From: a bacterium
GTDB lineage: Bacteria; Pseudomonadota; Alphaproteobacteria; Acetobacterales; Acetobacteraceae
NCBI GenBank assembly: GCA_026224825.1
Contig: JAMFRO010000008.1
Location: 62,001-126,000, forward strand
DNA length: 64,000 nucleotides
Direction of reading: 5' to 3'
How positions within the stretch are numbered: the stretch's first letter is position 1; each line of letters begins with the position of its first letter. The notes under the pieces are model-generated. The model saw nothing but the letters and a program-made list of their open reading frames with translations. It was not told the DNA's origin and did no database searches. A program made the translations under genes and the position numbers. Below are positions 57,597 to 64,000 of the stretch, piece by piece.

Positions 57597-60333
57597 CCGA
57601 GGGTTCCTGTTCCGGTTCAGATTCCTGCTCTTGTTCCAGCACGGGAAACACGCTGGTGACGCGCTCGTCATCGTTCAGGCGCAACAAAGTCACACCCATG
57701 GCGGTACGGCCGGTGAGCCGCACCTGGTCCGCCGGCACGCGGATCAGCCGCCCGCCATCGGTGACGAGCATGATGTCATCGCCCGGCCGCACGGCAAAAC
57801 TGCCGGCCACGGCATTGCCGTTGCGCTTGGGGTTCAGCGTGAGATTGGCGATGCCCTGCCCGCCGCGCCCGGTGACGCGGTATTCATAGGCCGAGCTGCG
57901 CTTGCCGAAACCGGAATCGGTAATGGTGAGCAGGAGTTCTTCCGCTTCCTGCAATTCCTTCACACGCCCTTCGGAGAGCGCCACTTCGGGCACCGGCTCT
58001 TCATCGCCGCCAGAATCACTGGAAGTCTCGGCATCATCCTCGGTGCGGCGCTGCTTAAGGTAAGCCGTGCGCTCCTCCACGCTGGCATCGACATGGCGCA
58101 GCACGGAGAGGCTCATCACCTCATCCTCAGGTGCCAGTTTAATACCGCGCACGCCCGTGGAATCGCGGCCCGAGAACACGCGTAGATTATCATCGGTGAT
58201 CTGGAAGCGGATGCAGCGGCCGCGCTTGGTGGCGAGGAACACGTCATCGCCATCGCGGCAGGTGGACACGCCGATGAGATGATCGCCCTCATCGAGCTTC
58301 ATGGCGATCAAGCCGGAAGCACGGACATTCTTGAAATCCGCCAGCTTGTTACGGCGCACGCCGCCCGAGGAGGTGGCGAATACCAGATGCAAATTCTCCC
58401 ACAAATCCTCATCCTGCGGCAGCGGCAGCACGGTGGTGATCTGATCGGAGCCCAGCTCGGGGAGCAAATTCACCAGCGCCCTGCCCTTGCCTGTGGCCCC
58501 ACCTTCCGGCAGGCGCCAGACCTTCTCGCGGAACACCTTGCCGCCCGAGGAGAAGAACAGCACGAACTGATGCGTATGCCCATTGAAGCTGCGGGTGACG
58601 ATATCATCGCCGCGCGTGGACGCCGCCGAGCGCCCGCGCCCGCCGCGATTCTGCTGGCGGAACACATCCAGCGGCGTACGTTTGATAAACCCGTCGCGGG
58701 TGATGGTGACGACCATCTGCCCCGGCTCGATCAGGCTCTCGTCATCGAGATCGGAATCGACATCCTCGATGGTGGATTTACGCACGCTCGCGATTTTTTC
58801 ACGCGCCTGCATCAGCTCATCACGCATGACCTCCAGCCGGCGGATGCGCGAGCCGATGATCTCCAGAAACTCCTTGATTTTTTCCGCAACTTCCGAGAGC
58901 TCAGCCTGGATCTTGTCGCGCTCCAACCCGGTCAAACGGGCCAGGCGCAGCTCCAGAATCCCACGCGCCTGCGCGTCGGTCAGATGGATGGTGTTCGCGG
59001 CCGAAACCTCATTGCCGACATCATCGATCAGCGCCAGCAGCGGCAGCACATTTTCCGCAGGCCATTCCCGCTCCATCAACGCCACGCGGGCAGTGTTGGA
59101 ATCCGGGCTGCCACGGATGATCTTGATCACCTCATCAATATTCGCAACGGCAATGCCAAGCCCGATCAACAGATGCGCCCGGTCCCGCGCCTTATTCAGG
59201 TCGAACCGCGCCCGGCGCAGAATGACTTCCTCGCGGAATTCGATAAAGAGCCGCAACAGCTCCTTCAGCCCCATCTGCCGCGGTTTGCCGCGGTCCAGCG
59301 CCAGCATGTTAATGCCGAAACTCGTCTGCAGATTCGTCATGCGGTAGAGCTGGTTCAGCACCACCTCCCCCGTCGCATCGCGCTTCAGCTCGATGACGAT
59401 CCGCATACCATCGCGGTCGGACTCATCGCGCAGATCGGCAATGCCCTCGATCTCCTTGGCCCGCACCAACTCGGCGATGCGCTCCAGCAGCGTGGACTTA
59501 TTCACCTGATACGGAATCTCGGTAACGACGATCGCATCACGATCCTTACGGATCTGCTCCACCCCGGCCCGCGCGCGCAAAATGATCGAGCCACGCCCCG
59601 TTTCGAAAGCGTTGCGGATGCCCGAACGCCCAAGAATAATGCCGGCAGTCGGAAAATCCGGCCCCGGCACGATCTTCATCAGCTCTTCGAGCGAAATATC
59701 CGGCTCCGCAATCATCGCCAGCGTCGCATCCATAATCTCGGACGGGTTATGCGGCGGAATGTTTGTCGCCATGCCCACGGCGATGCCGTTCGAGCCATTG
59801 ATGAGCAGATTCGGGAAAGCGGCCGGCAGCACTTTCGGCTCCTGCTCGCTCTCATCATAGTTCGGCTGGAAATCCACCGTATCGCGGTCGATATCACCCA
59901 GCAGCAGCATCGCCGAATTGGCCAGGCGCATCTCGGTATAACGCATCGCGGCGGGCATATCGCCATCGATGGAGCCAAAATTCCCCTGCCCGTCGATGAG
60001 CGGCAGACGCATGGAAAAATTCTGCGCCATACGCACAGCCGCCAGATAAATCGCGCTGTCGCCATGCGGATGGAACGTACCCATCACATCGCCGGTCATG
60101 CGCGCGGATTTGCGGTAGGGCTTGTCCGGCGTATTCCCCGCCTCATGCATGGCGTACAAAATGCGCCGGTGCACCGGCTTCAGCCCATCCCGCGCATCGG
60201 GCAATGCCCGGCTGACAATGACGGACATGGCGTAATCCAGATAGGATTTACGCATCTCCTGCTCGATGGAAACAGGCTCCTGGCCGCGCGGGGGGATGGG
60301 CTCCGCGCCGGGCTCTTCGGTTGTGTCACTCAT
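57589..60333 (-). CDS. gyrA: DNA gyrase subunit A
   Basis: Breaks and reseals DNA for negative supercoiling. 914 residues: winged-helix/tower domain with [20 protein letters not shown], catalytic Tyr132 in [10 protein letters not shown], GyrA box [10 protein letters not shown] starting the C-terminal pinwheel, and an acidic tail ([15 protein letters not shown]). In the quinolone region the sequence is [17 protein letters not shown]: the Ser equals E. coli Ser83, but Leu97 (codon 60043-60045, CTG) replaces Asp87. The C-terminal domain carries an acidic insertion ([19 protein letters not shown]). The 141-bp gap to gmk holds no gene. Confidence 0.97.
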   Translation of the reverse strand: MSDTTEEPGAEPIPPRGQEPVSIEQEMRKSYLDYAMSVIVSRALPDARDGLKPVHRRILYAMHEAGNTPDKPYRKSARMTGDVMGTFHPHGDSAIYLAAVRMAQNFSMRLPLIDGQGNFGSIDGDMPAAMRYTEMRLANSAMLLLGDIDRDTVDFQPNYDESEQEPKVLPAAFPNLLINGSNGIAVGMATNIPPHNPSEIMDATLAMIAEPDISLEELMKIVPGPDFPTAGIILGRSGIRNAFETGRGSIILRARAGVEQIRKDRDAIVVTEIPYQVNKSTLLERIAELVRAKEIEGIADLRDESDRDGMRIVIELKRDATGEVVLNQLYRMTNLQTSFGINMLALDRGKPRQMGLKELLRLFIEFREEVILRRARFDLNKARDRAHLLIGLGIAVANIDEVIKIIRGSPDSNTARVALMEREWPAENVLPLLALIDDVGNEVSAANTIHLTDAQARGILELRLARLTGLERDKIQAELSEVAEKIKEFLEIIGSRIRRLEVMRDELMQAREKIASVRKSTIEDVDSDLDDESLIEPGQMVVTITRDGFIKRTPLDVFRQQNRGGRGRSAASTRGDDIVTRSFNGHTHQFVLFFSSGGKVFREKVWRLPEGGATGKGRALVNLLPELGSDQITTVLPLPQDEDLWENLHLVFATSSGGVRRNKLADFKNVRASGLIAMKLDEGDHLIGVSTCRDGDDVFLATKRGRCIRFQITDDNLRVFSGRDSTGVRGIKLAPEDEVMSLSVLRHVDASVEERTAYLKQRRTEDDAETSSDSGGDEEPVPEVALSEGRVKELQEAEELLLTITDSGFGKRSSAYEYRVTGRGGQGIANLTLNPKRNGNAVAGSFAVRPGDDIMLVTDGGRLIRVPADQVRLTGRTAMGVTLLRLNDDERVTSVFPVLEQEQESEPEQEPSDG

Positions 60334-60474
60334 GTTAAGTCAGAGACTCTGGGTTACGGGCGCAAAGCGCACCGAGGGTGCCATTCAAGGCATTGAAACA
60401 CTTGAGAAAAATATACTGCATTGCGAGGGTTTTATAGCATGGCGCGGCCGGGCTGACAAATCCCGGGGATGGAA

Positions 60475-61056
60475 TTACCCCTGGCGGAAACCGGCGAGCC
60501 GGCTGGCTCGCAATATGGCGCGTATGTCAGCCAGGGCCACATCCAGATCACGGTTTTCCACGAGATAGTCGAACTCCCCGGCATGGGAGATCTCGGCCTC
60601 CGCATGCGCCATGCGCGCCTCCACCTGCGCGGGCTCGTCACCGCGCTTGGTCAGGCGCTCGTGCAGCACCTCCAGCGAGGGCGGTTTGATGAACACGCCC
60701 ACGACGTCTTTTCCGAGCGAGGCGCGGAGCTGGCGGAAGCCTTGCCAGTCGATGTCGAACATCACGTCCTGGCCCGCGCTTAACGCGGCTTCCACCGCGG
60801 CGCGCGGCGTGCCGTAGGAGCCGCCGAACACGCGGGCGTATTCCAGCAGTTCCGCGTTTTCCACCATCTCATCAAACCGCTCCTGGCTGATGAAGAAATA
60901 GTGTTTGCCTTCCTTCTCACCCGGCCGGCGCGCGCGCGTGGTAACGCTTACGGAGAGGCTCAGCGCGTCATCCTGCTCCAGCAGGGCACGCGAGAGCGTG
61001 GTCTTGCCGGCGCCCGAGGGGGCAGCCAGCACCAGGCAGAGGCCGCGCCTACTCAA
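60475..61056 (-). CDS. gmk: Guanylate kinase
   Basis: Phosphorylates GMP to GDP. 193 residues, P-loop LVLAAPSGAGKTTLSRALL, GMP-binding SVTTRARRPGEKEGKHYFF, and YGTPRAAVEAALSAGQDVMFDIDWQG. The gene overlaps the end of yicC by 8 bp, a common pairing. Confidence 0.97.
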   Translation of the reverse strand: MSRRGLCLVLAAPSGAGKTTLSRALLEQDDALSLSVSVTTRARRPGEKEGKHYFFISQERFDEMVENAELLEYARVFGGSYGTPRAAVEAALSAGQDVMFDIDWQGFRQLRASLGKDVVGVFIKPPSLEVLHERLTKRGDEPAQVEARMAHAEAEISHAGEFDYLVENRDLDVALADIRAILRASRLAGFRQG

Positions 61057-61948
61057 TGTTCTGCACCTGCTCGCGGAGCTGCTCGATGGCGGCTTTGAGG
61101 GCGAGGCCGATATTGGTGAGCGGCACCGAGCTGGATTTGCTGCAAAGCGTATTGGCCTCGCGGTTGAACTCCTGCATCAAAAAATCCAGTTTCCGCCCCA
61201 CCGCGACGCCTTCCTTCAGCAACGCCGCAGCCGCCTCAATATGCGCGGAAAGCCGGTCCAGCTCCTCACGCACATCGGATTTGGTGGTGAGCAGCGCGAT
61301 CTCCTGGGCGATGCGCTCCTCGGGCAGGTTCGGCGTGCCGCCGATCAGCTCGGCCAGTTGTGCTGCCAGCTTGGCGCGGTGCAGCTCGGGCTGTTTGGCG
61401 GCTTCCAGCGCGGCGGCCTCACGCAGCAGCGAAATCTCATGCAGATTGGTCGCCGCAATCGCTGCCAGTTTCTGCCCCTCGGCAGCACGCGAGGCGGCGA
61501 GGCCATCGAGCGCCTGCACGAAGGCGGCGCGCGCGGCATCGCTCAGCGCGGCGCGCTCTTCCTCGGTTTCCTCCTGCACCTGCCCGCCGCGCAGCACGCC
61601 GGGCAGTGCCAGCAGCAATTCCGCGCGCGGTGCCGGGCCGCCATAGCTGGCAGCCAGCTCCAATGCCAAAGCCTTCACCCGCTCCAGCGCCGCCAGATCC
61701 GTCGCCACGCTGGCCGCCGCTTCGCGCTTAACGCTGAGCGTGCCGGAAATATTGCCGCGCTTGAACGCCTTGGCGGCGAGGTCGCGCAGCGGCAGCTCCA
61801 GGGCCTCCAGCCCATTGGCCAGGCGGAGCTTTATATCCAGCCCCCGGCCATTCACGCTGCGCAGCTCCCAGATGAAGGCCGCACTGCCGGCCTCCCCCTG
61901 GGTACGGGCGAATCCGGTCATCGAGGCCAAATGTTTGTATTCACTCAT
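61049..61948 (-). CDS. yicC: YicC family endoribonuclease
   Basis: 299 residues. N-terminal motif LASMTGFARTQGEAGSAAFI and WELRSVNGRGLDIKLRL, and the C-terminal LDFLMQEFNREANTLCSKSS with NIGLALKAAIEQLREQVQNIE, are diagnostic. Members of this family cleave RNA, including a small regulatory RNA in E. coli. I start at ATG 61948. Co-directional with gmk and divergent, at only 38 bp, from the sulfotransferase gene. Confidence 0.94.
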   Translation of the reverse strand: MSEYKHLASMTGFARTQGEAGSAAFIWELRSVNGRGLDIKLRLANGLEALELPLRDLAAKAFKRGNISGTLSVKREAAASVATDLAALERVKALALELAASYGGPAPRAELLLALPGVLRGGQVQEETEEERAALSDAARAAFVQALDGLAASRAAEGQKLAAIAATNLHEISLLREAAALEAAKQPELHRAKLAAQLAELIGGTPNLPEERIAQEIALLTTKSDVREELDRLSAHIEAAAALLKEGVAVGRKLDFLMQEFNREANTLCSKSSSVPLTNIGLALKAAIEQLREQVQNIE

Positions 61949-61986
61949 GGGCTGGCCTCTTAGCAGGAGGCTGCTAATCTGGCGAT

Positions 61987-62703
61987 ATGAGCCCACCGCG
62001 CTTGATCTGGTGCCTAGGAATGTACGCCAGCGGCTCCACCTGGCTGTTCAACGCCGCGCGCGCCGTGGCCGCCACCCTCTACCCCGACCTCCACATCGCC
62101 GGGCATTTCGCCGACGAGGCCCGGCGCCCGCGCCCCCTGCCCCGCGCCCTGAATGTGGTGAAAACCCACGACCTCCCCTTTGCGTCGGCGCGGTTCATGG
62201 GGGCCCAGGCGGATGTCATCCTCATCTCACTGCGCGACCCGCGCGATGCCGTAACCTCGATGATGCAGCACATGCGGCTGGATTTTGCGCCGGCGCTGCG
62301 GCGTGCCGCGACATCCGGGCAATTCGCGGCGGGTTTCCACGCCGATGCCCGGTCATCGCTGTATATCTATGAATCCGGCTTCACGGATACGGCCGAAACC
62401 TTTGACAGCCTGGCCACGGCCCTTGGCGGTGAGCTGACGGATGCCCAGCGCGCGGCACTGTTCACAGCCACAAGGCGAAGCAAAATAGAGGAAAAAATTT
62501 CCCGCCTGGCGGACCTGCCCACCGCCTGGCGCAACCCGGCCGATGGCGACCTGCTGGACCGCGACACCCAATGGCACCGCCACCACGCCGGGCGCGACGG
62601 CGAGAGCGGGCGCTGGCGCCGCATGCTGCAGGTGCCGGAGGTGGCGCAAATCGAGCAGAAAATGGCTGGGTTTATGCGTTCATTCGGCTATCTTGGTGAA
62701 TAG
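61987..62703 (+). CDS. Sulfotransferase-family protein
   Basis: 238 residues. The PAPS-binding loops are recognisable: LGMYASGSTWLFNAARA near the start (5'-phosphosulfate loop) and ILISLRDPRDAVTSMMQHM at about 80 (3'-phosphate motif with Arg and Ser). A His in VVKTHDLPFA could be the catalytic base. The acceptor may be a sugar, lipid or peptide. No PAPS synthesis gene is near. The gene starts 38 bp from the divergent yicC start. Confidence 0.85.
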   Translation: MSPPRLIWCLGMYASGSTWLFNAARAVAATLYPDLHIAGHFADEARRPRPLPRALNVVKTHDLPFASARFMGAQADVILISLRDPRDAVTSMMQHMRLDFAPALRRAATSGQFAAGFHADARSSLYIYESGFTDTAETFDSLATALGGELTDAQRAALFTATRRSKIEEKISRLADLPTAWRNPADGDLLDRDTQWHRHHAGRDGESGRWRRMLQVPEVAQIEQKMAGFMRSFGYLGE

Positions 62704-62984
62704 CATCCTTGGTGAATAACATCGGCGCGACACAACCGAAGATTGTTTATGACAGAGCCATTTCAATGCTGCGGCGCGGCAAATACCATATCCCCCGACT
62801 CAGGTTAAGAATCCGTGAAAATGCGGCAATGCACAAAATAATTCCTTGAAACCATCACACAACCGTCATCAAAAGAAAATTCTACCGCATATGTCTAATT
62901 TTTAACCATTTGAAAACGCCTCTAGCCTAGCAAGCCAGTAGAAGATGAGCTATCACCCCCACCACAACTACTAGGTTCAGACCG
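62704..62984. other. AT-rich intergenic region after the sulfotransferase gene
   Basis: About 280 bp with GC well below the neighbours and no gene I can support. The first part repeats CATCCTTGGTGAATA-like bases around the stop (TTGGTGAATA twice, near 62693 and 62709). It may carry the promoter of the small ORF at 62985. Confidence 0.4.
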
Positions 62985-63182
62985 ATGCCGACCAAAACCT
63001 CACACGGAGTCACCCTCTGGGCCGTTCCGCGTTTCCACAGGGCCGAAATCGCCCCGGGGAACGCTGAGACCGGCGTGGAGTGGGTGAACAGGCTGAAGAC
63101 CTATTCTTTCCCGCTCGGCCATGAAAGCGAGGCACAACGCCCCGCCGCCGGCCAGCCGGACCAGGCAGAAACCTGTCACTGA
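62985..63182 (+). CDS. Small hypothetical protein
   Basis: 65 residues (MPTKTSHGVTLWAVPRFHRA...), hydrophilic, ending QAETCH. No family recognised, and no clear ribosome-binding site. It is followed 22 bp later by a strong terminator, and its base composition returns to the coding norm, which supports it being real. A minus-strand frame of equal length (63000-63197) with a hydrophobic N-terminus is the alternative. Confidence 0.4.
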   Translation: MPTKTSHGVTLWAVPRFHRAEIAPGNAETGVEWVNRLKTYSFPLGHESEAQRPAAGQPDQAETCH

Positions 63183-63204
63183 GACCATAAAAAACAACCC
63201 ATAA

Positions 63205-63231
63205 AAAAGGCGCCCCGCGGGGCGCCTTTTT
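63205..63231. terminator. Bidirectional rho-independent terminator
   Basis: Perfect 26-nt palindrome (AAAAGGCGCCCC arm) at 63205-63230, with A-run before and T-run after. It separates the small plus-strand ORF from the convergent glutathione peroxidase gene. Confidence 0.92.
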
Positions 63232-63245
63232 CGTTCAAAGCTCTT

Positions 63246-63788
63246 TTAAGCCGAAAGCGCCTTATCGAGGGCTTCACGCAATTTAGGGTCATCCGCCGTG
63301 GTATCCGGCGTAAAACGGCCGATCACCTGGCCATCCTTCCCCACCACGAACTTCTCGAAATTCCACAAGATTCCCGGCGCCGGGTTCGGCGTCTTGCCAT
63401 AGCCGGCCAGACGGTCACGGAACGCCGTGCCACCCCCCGCCTCAGGCTGCGCCTCGATCAGCCCCTTATACAGCGGATGAATATTCTCGCCCGTCACCTC
63501 GATCTTCGAGAACAGCGGGAAGGAGACATTGTAGGTGGTGGAGCAGAAGCTGGAAATCTCCTCCTCCGTGCCCGGCTCCTGGGCGCCGAAATCATTGGCC
63601 GGAAAGCCCAGAATCTCCAACCCGGCGCCATGTTTCTCTTCGTAGAGCTTCTGCAAGCCCTCGTACTGCGGCGTCAGCCCGCATTTGGAGGCAACATTCA
63701 CCACCAGCAGCACCTTGCCCTTATAGTCAGCCAGTCTGGCCGGCTCACCCTTGATCGTCTTCAGCGGAATGTCCGAAATCGCGGTCAT
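63246..63788 (-). CDS. Glutathione peroxidase family protein (Cys type)
   Basis: 180 residues. Peroxidatic Cys36 in NVASKCGLTPQYEGL, then LGFPANDFGAQEPG with the catalytic Gln position, and ILWNFEKFVV with Trp/Asn. Cys-type bacterial enzymes usually accept thioredoxin and reduce organic hydroperoxides in the cytoplasm. Stand-alone gene with its own terminator. Confidence 0.94.
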   Translation of the reverse strand: MTAISDIPLKTIKGEPARLADYKGKVLLVVNVASKCGLTPQYEGLQKLYEEKHGAGLEILGFPANDFGAQEPGTEEEISSFCSTTYNVSFPLFSKIEVTGENIHPLYKGLIEAQPEAGGGTAFRDRLAGYGKTPNPAPGILWNFEKFVVGKDGQVIGRFTPDTTADDPKLREALDKALSA

Positions 63789-63884
63789 GCTCGTATCCCC
63801 AGTTGTTATGCAGAGAGATTGCCGCCCCGCGCCCCTCAGGTCAATCGCACCGCACTAGTTGCGGTACCGGGCCAGACGCACGAT

Positions 63885-64000
63885 ATGCCTCCCATGGACC
63901 ATATCATCAGCCTCATCACCCTCATCCTGCTCACCATCCTCGGCCTCGTGCTCCAGGTCATCGGCTTCATCGACGGGCTCTTCGGCGCCGCCCTCACCAG
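63885..64000 (+). CDS. Membrane protein, 3' end cut by window edge
   Basis: An open frame from ATG 63885 or 63894 (MDHIISLITLILLTILGLVL...) runs to the edge. The visible 36-39 residues are one hydrophobic helix followed by QVIGFIDGLFGAALT. It cannot be assigned without the rest. Confidence 0.45.
   Translation, partial: MPPMDHIISLITLILLTILGLVLQVIGFIDGLFGAALT

Noticed and set aside
58279..60396. 705-codon plus-strand frame opposite gyrA
   Set aside because: gyrA is complete and diagnostic on the other strand; the opposing translation is His/Gln/Arg-rich noise.
1..64000. Defence islands, prophage, integrative elements or secondary-metabolite clusters
   Set aside because: No transposase, integrase, restriction or toxin-antitoxin pair, NRPS/PKS module or CRISPR array was seen on either strand.

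Overview
The window looks like a chromosomal segment of a high-GC alphaproteobacterium, most likely of the family Acetobacteraceae (acetic-acid / acidophile group). The clues are a large Hint-domain protein of the type common there, a his cluster ordered hisB-hisH-...-hisA-hisF-hisE-HIT, a HWE-type CheB/CheR/PAS kinase, a soxBDAG-purU operon, intracellular PHB depolymerase, a possible hopanoid-type phosphorylase, and gyrA-coaD-cyclophilin linkage. This is inferred from gene content; no rRNA gene is present. I see no transposase, integrase, phage gene or CRISPR array.

Layout. 1-765: 3' part of a ferredoxin-NADP reductase. 1055-8978: two divergent operons built on circularly permuted ATP-grasp and alpha-E proteins, one ending in a GT39-like membrane glycosyltransferase, the other in a small membrane protein and a transglutaminase-like protease. 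9033-11471: small Q/P-rich protein, PuuD-like hydrolase, Bcr/CflA-type exporter. 11857-15648: repeat-rich Hint-domain surface protein. 15908-20902: histidine operon with an alpha/beta hydrolase and a GNAT inserted, then HIT protein and chromate transporter (to 22143). 22543-26424: three TadE/TadG-like pseudopilin genes. 26545-31709: PHB depolymerase, GST, cupin, FtsK. 31852-35764: response regulator and CheB-CheR-PAS-HWE hybrid kinase. 36222-40099: DUF4142 protein, YceI/cytochrome b561/YceI operon, azoreductase with divergent LysR. 40117-45574: small membrane protein, FAD monooxygenase, pqiABC. 45575-46248: palindromic repeats and a cupin broken by an amber codon. 46270-51905: soxBDAG-purU, feeding sarcosine-derived one-carbon units to formate. 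51970-55785: metallophosphoesterase, kinase fused to a degenerate PP2C domain, cobalamin adenosyltransferase, nucleoside phosphorylase-like protein. 55874-63788: tRNA-Lys, two cyclophilins, coaD, gyrA, gmk, yicC, sulfotransferase, glutathione peroxidase. A truncated membrane ORF runs off the right edge.

Points that stand out: (i) the divergent ATP-grasp/alpha-E locus, whose fused paralogue seems to have lost ATP-grasp catalytic motifs; (ii) a family of nested palindromic intergenic elements that begin at stop codons; (iii) a kinase fused to a pseudophosphatase; (iv) HisE with a histone-H1-like Lys/Pro/Ala tail; (v) a Leu at the classical Asp87 position of GyrA; (vi) a CheB domain with the active-site Asp replaced by Asn. 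Start codons were chosen by reading ribosome-binding sites, gene overlaps and family N-termini; several differ from the longest open frame. All family assignments come from reading the protein sequences, without database searches.
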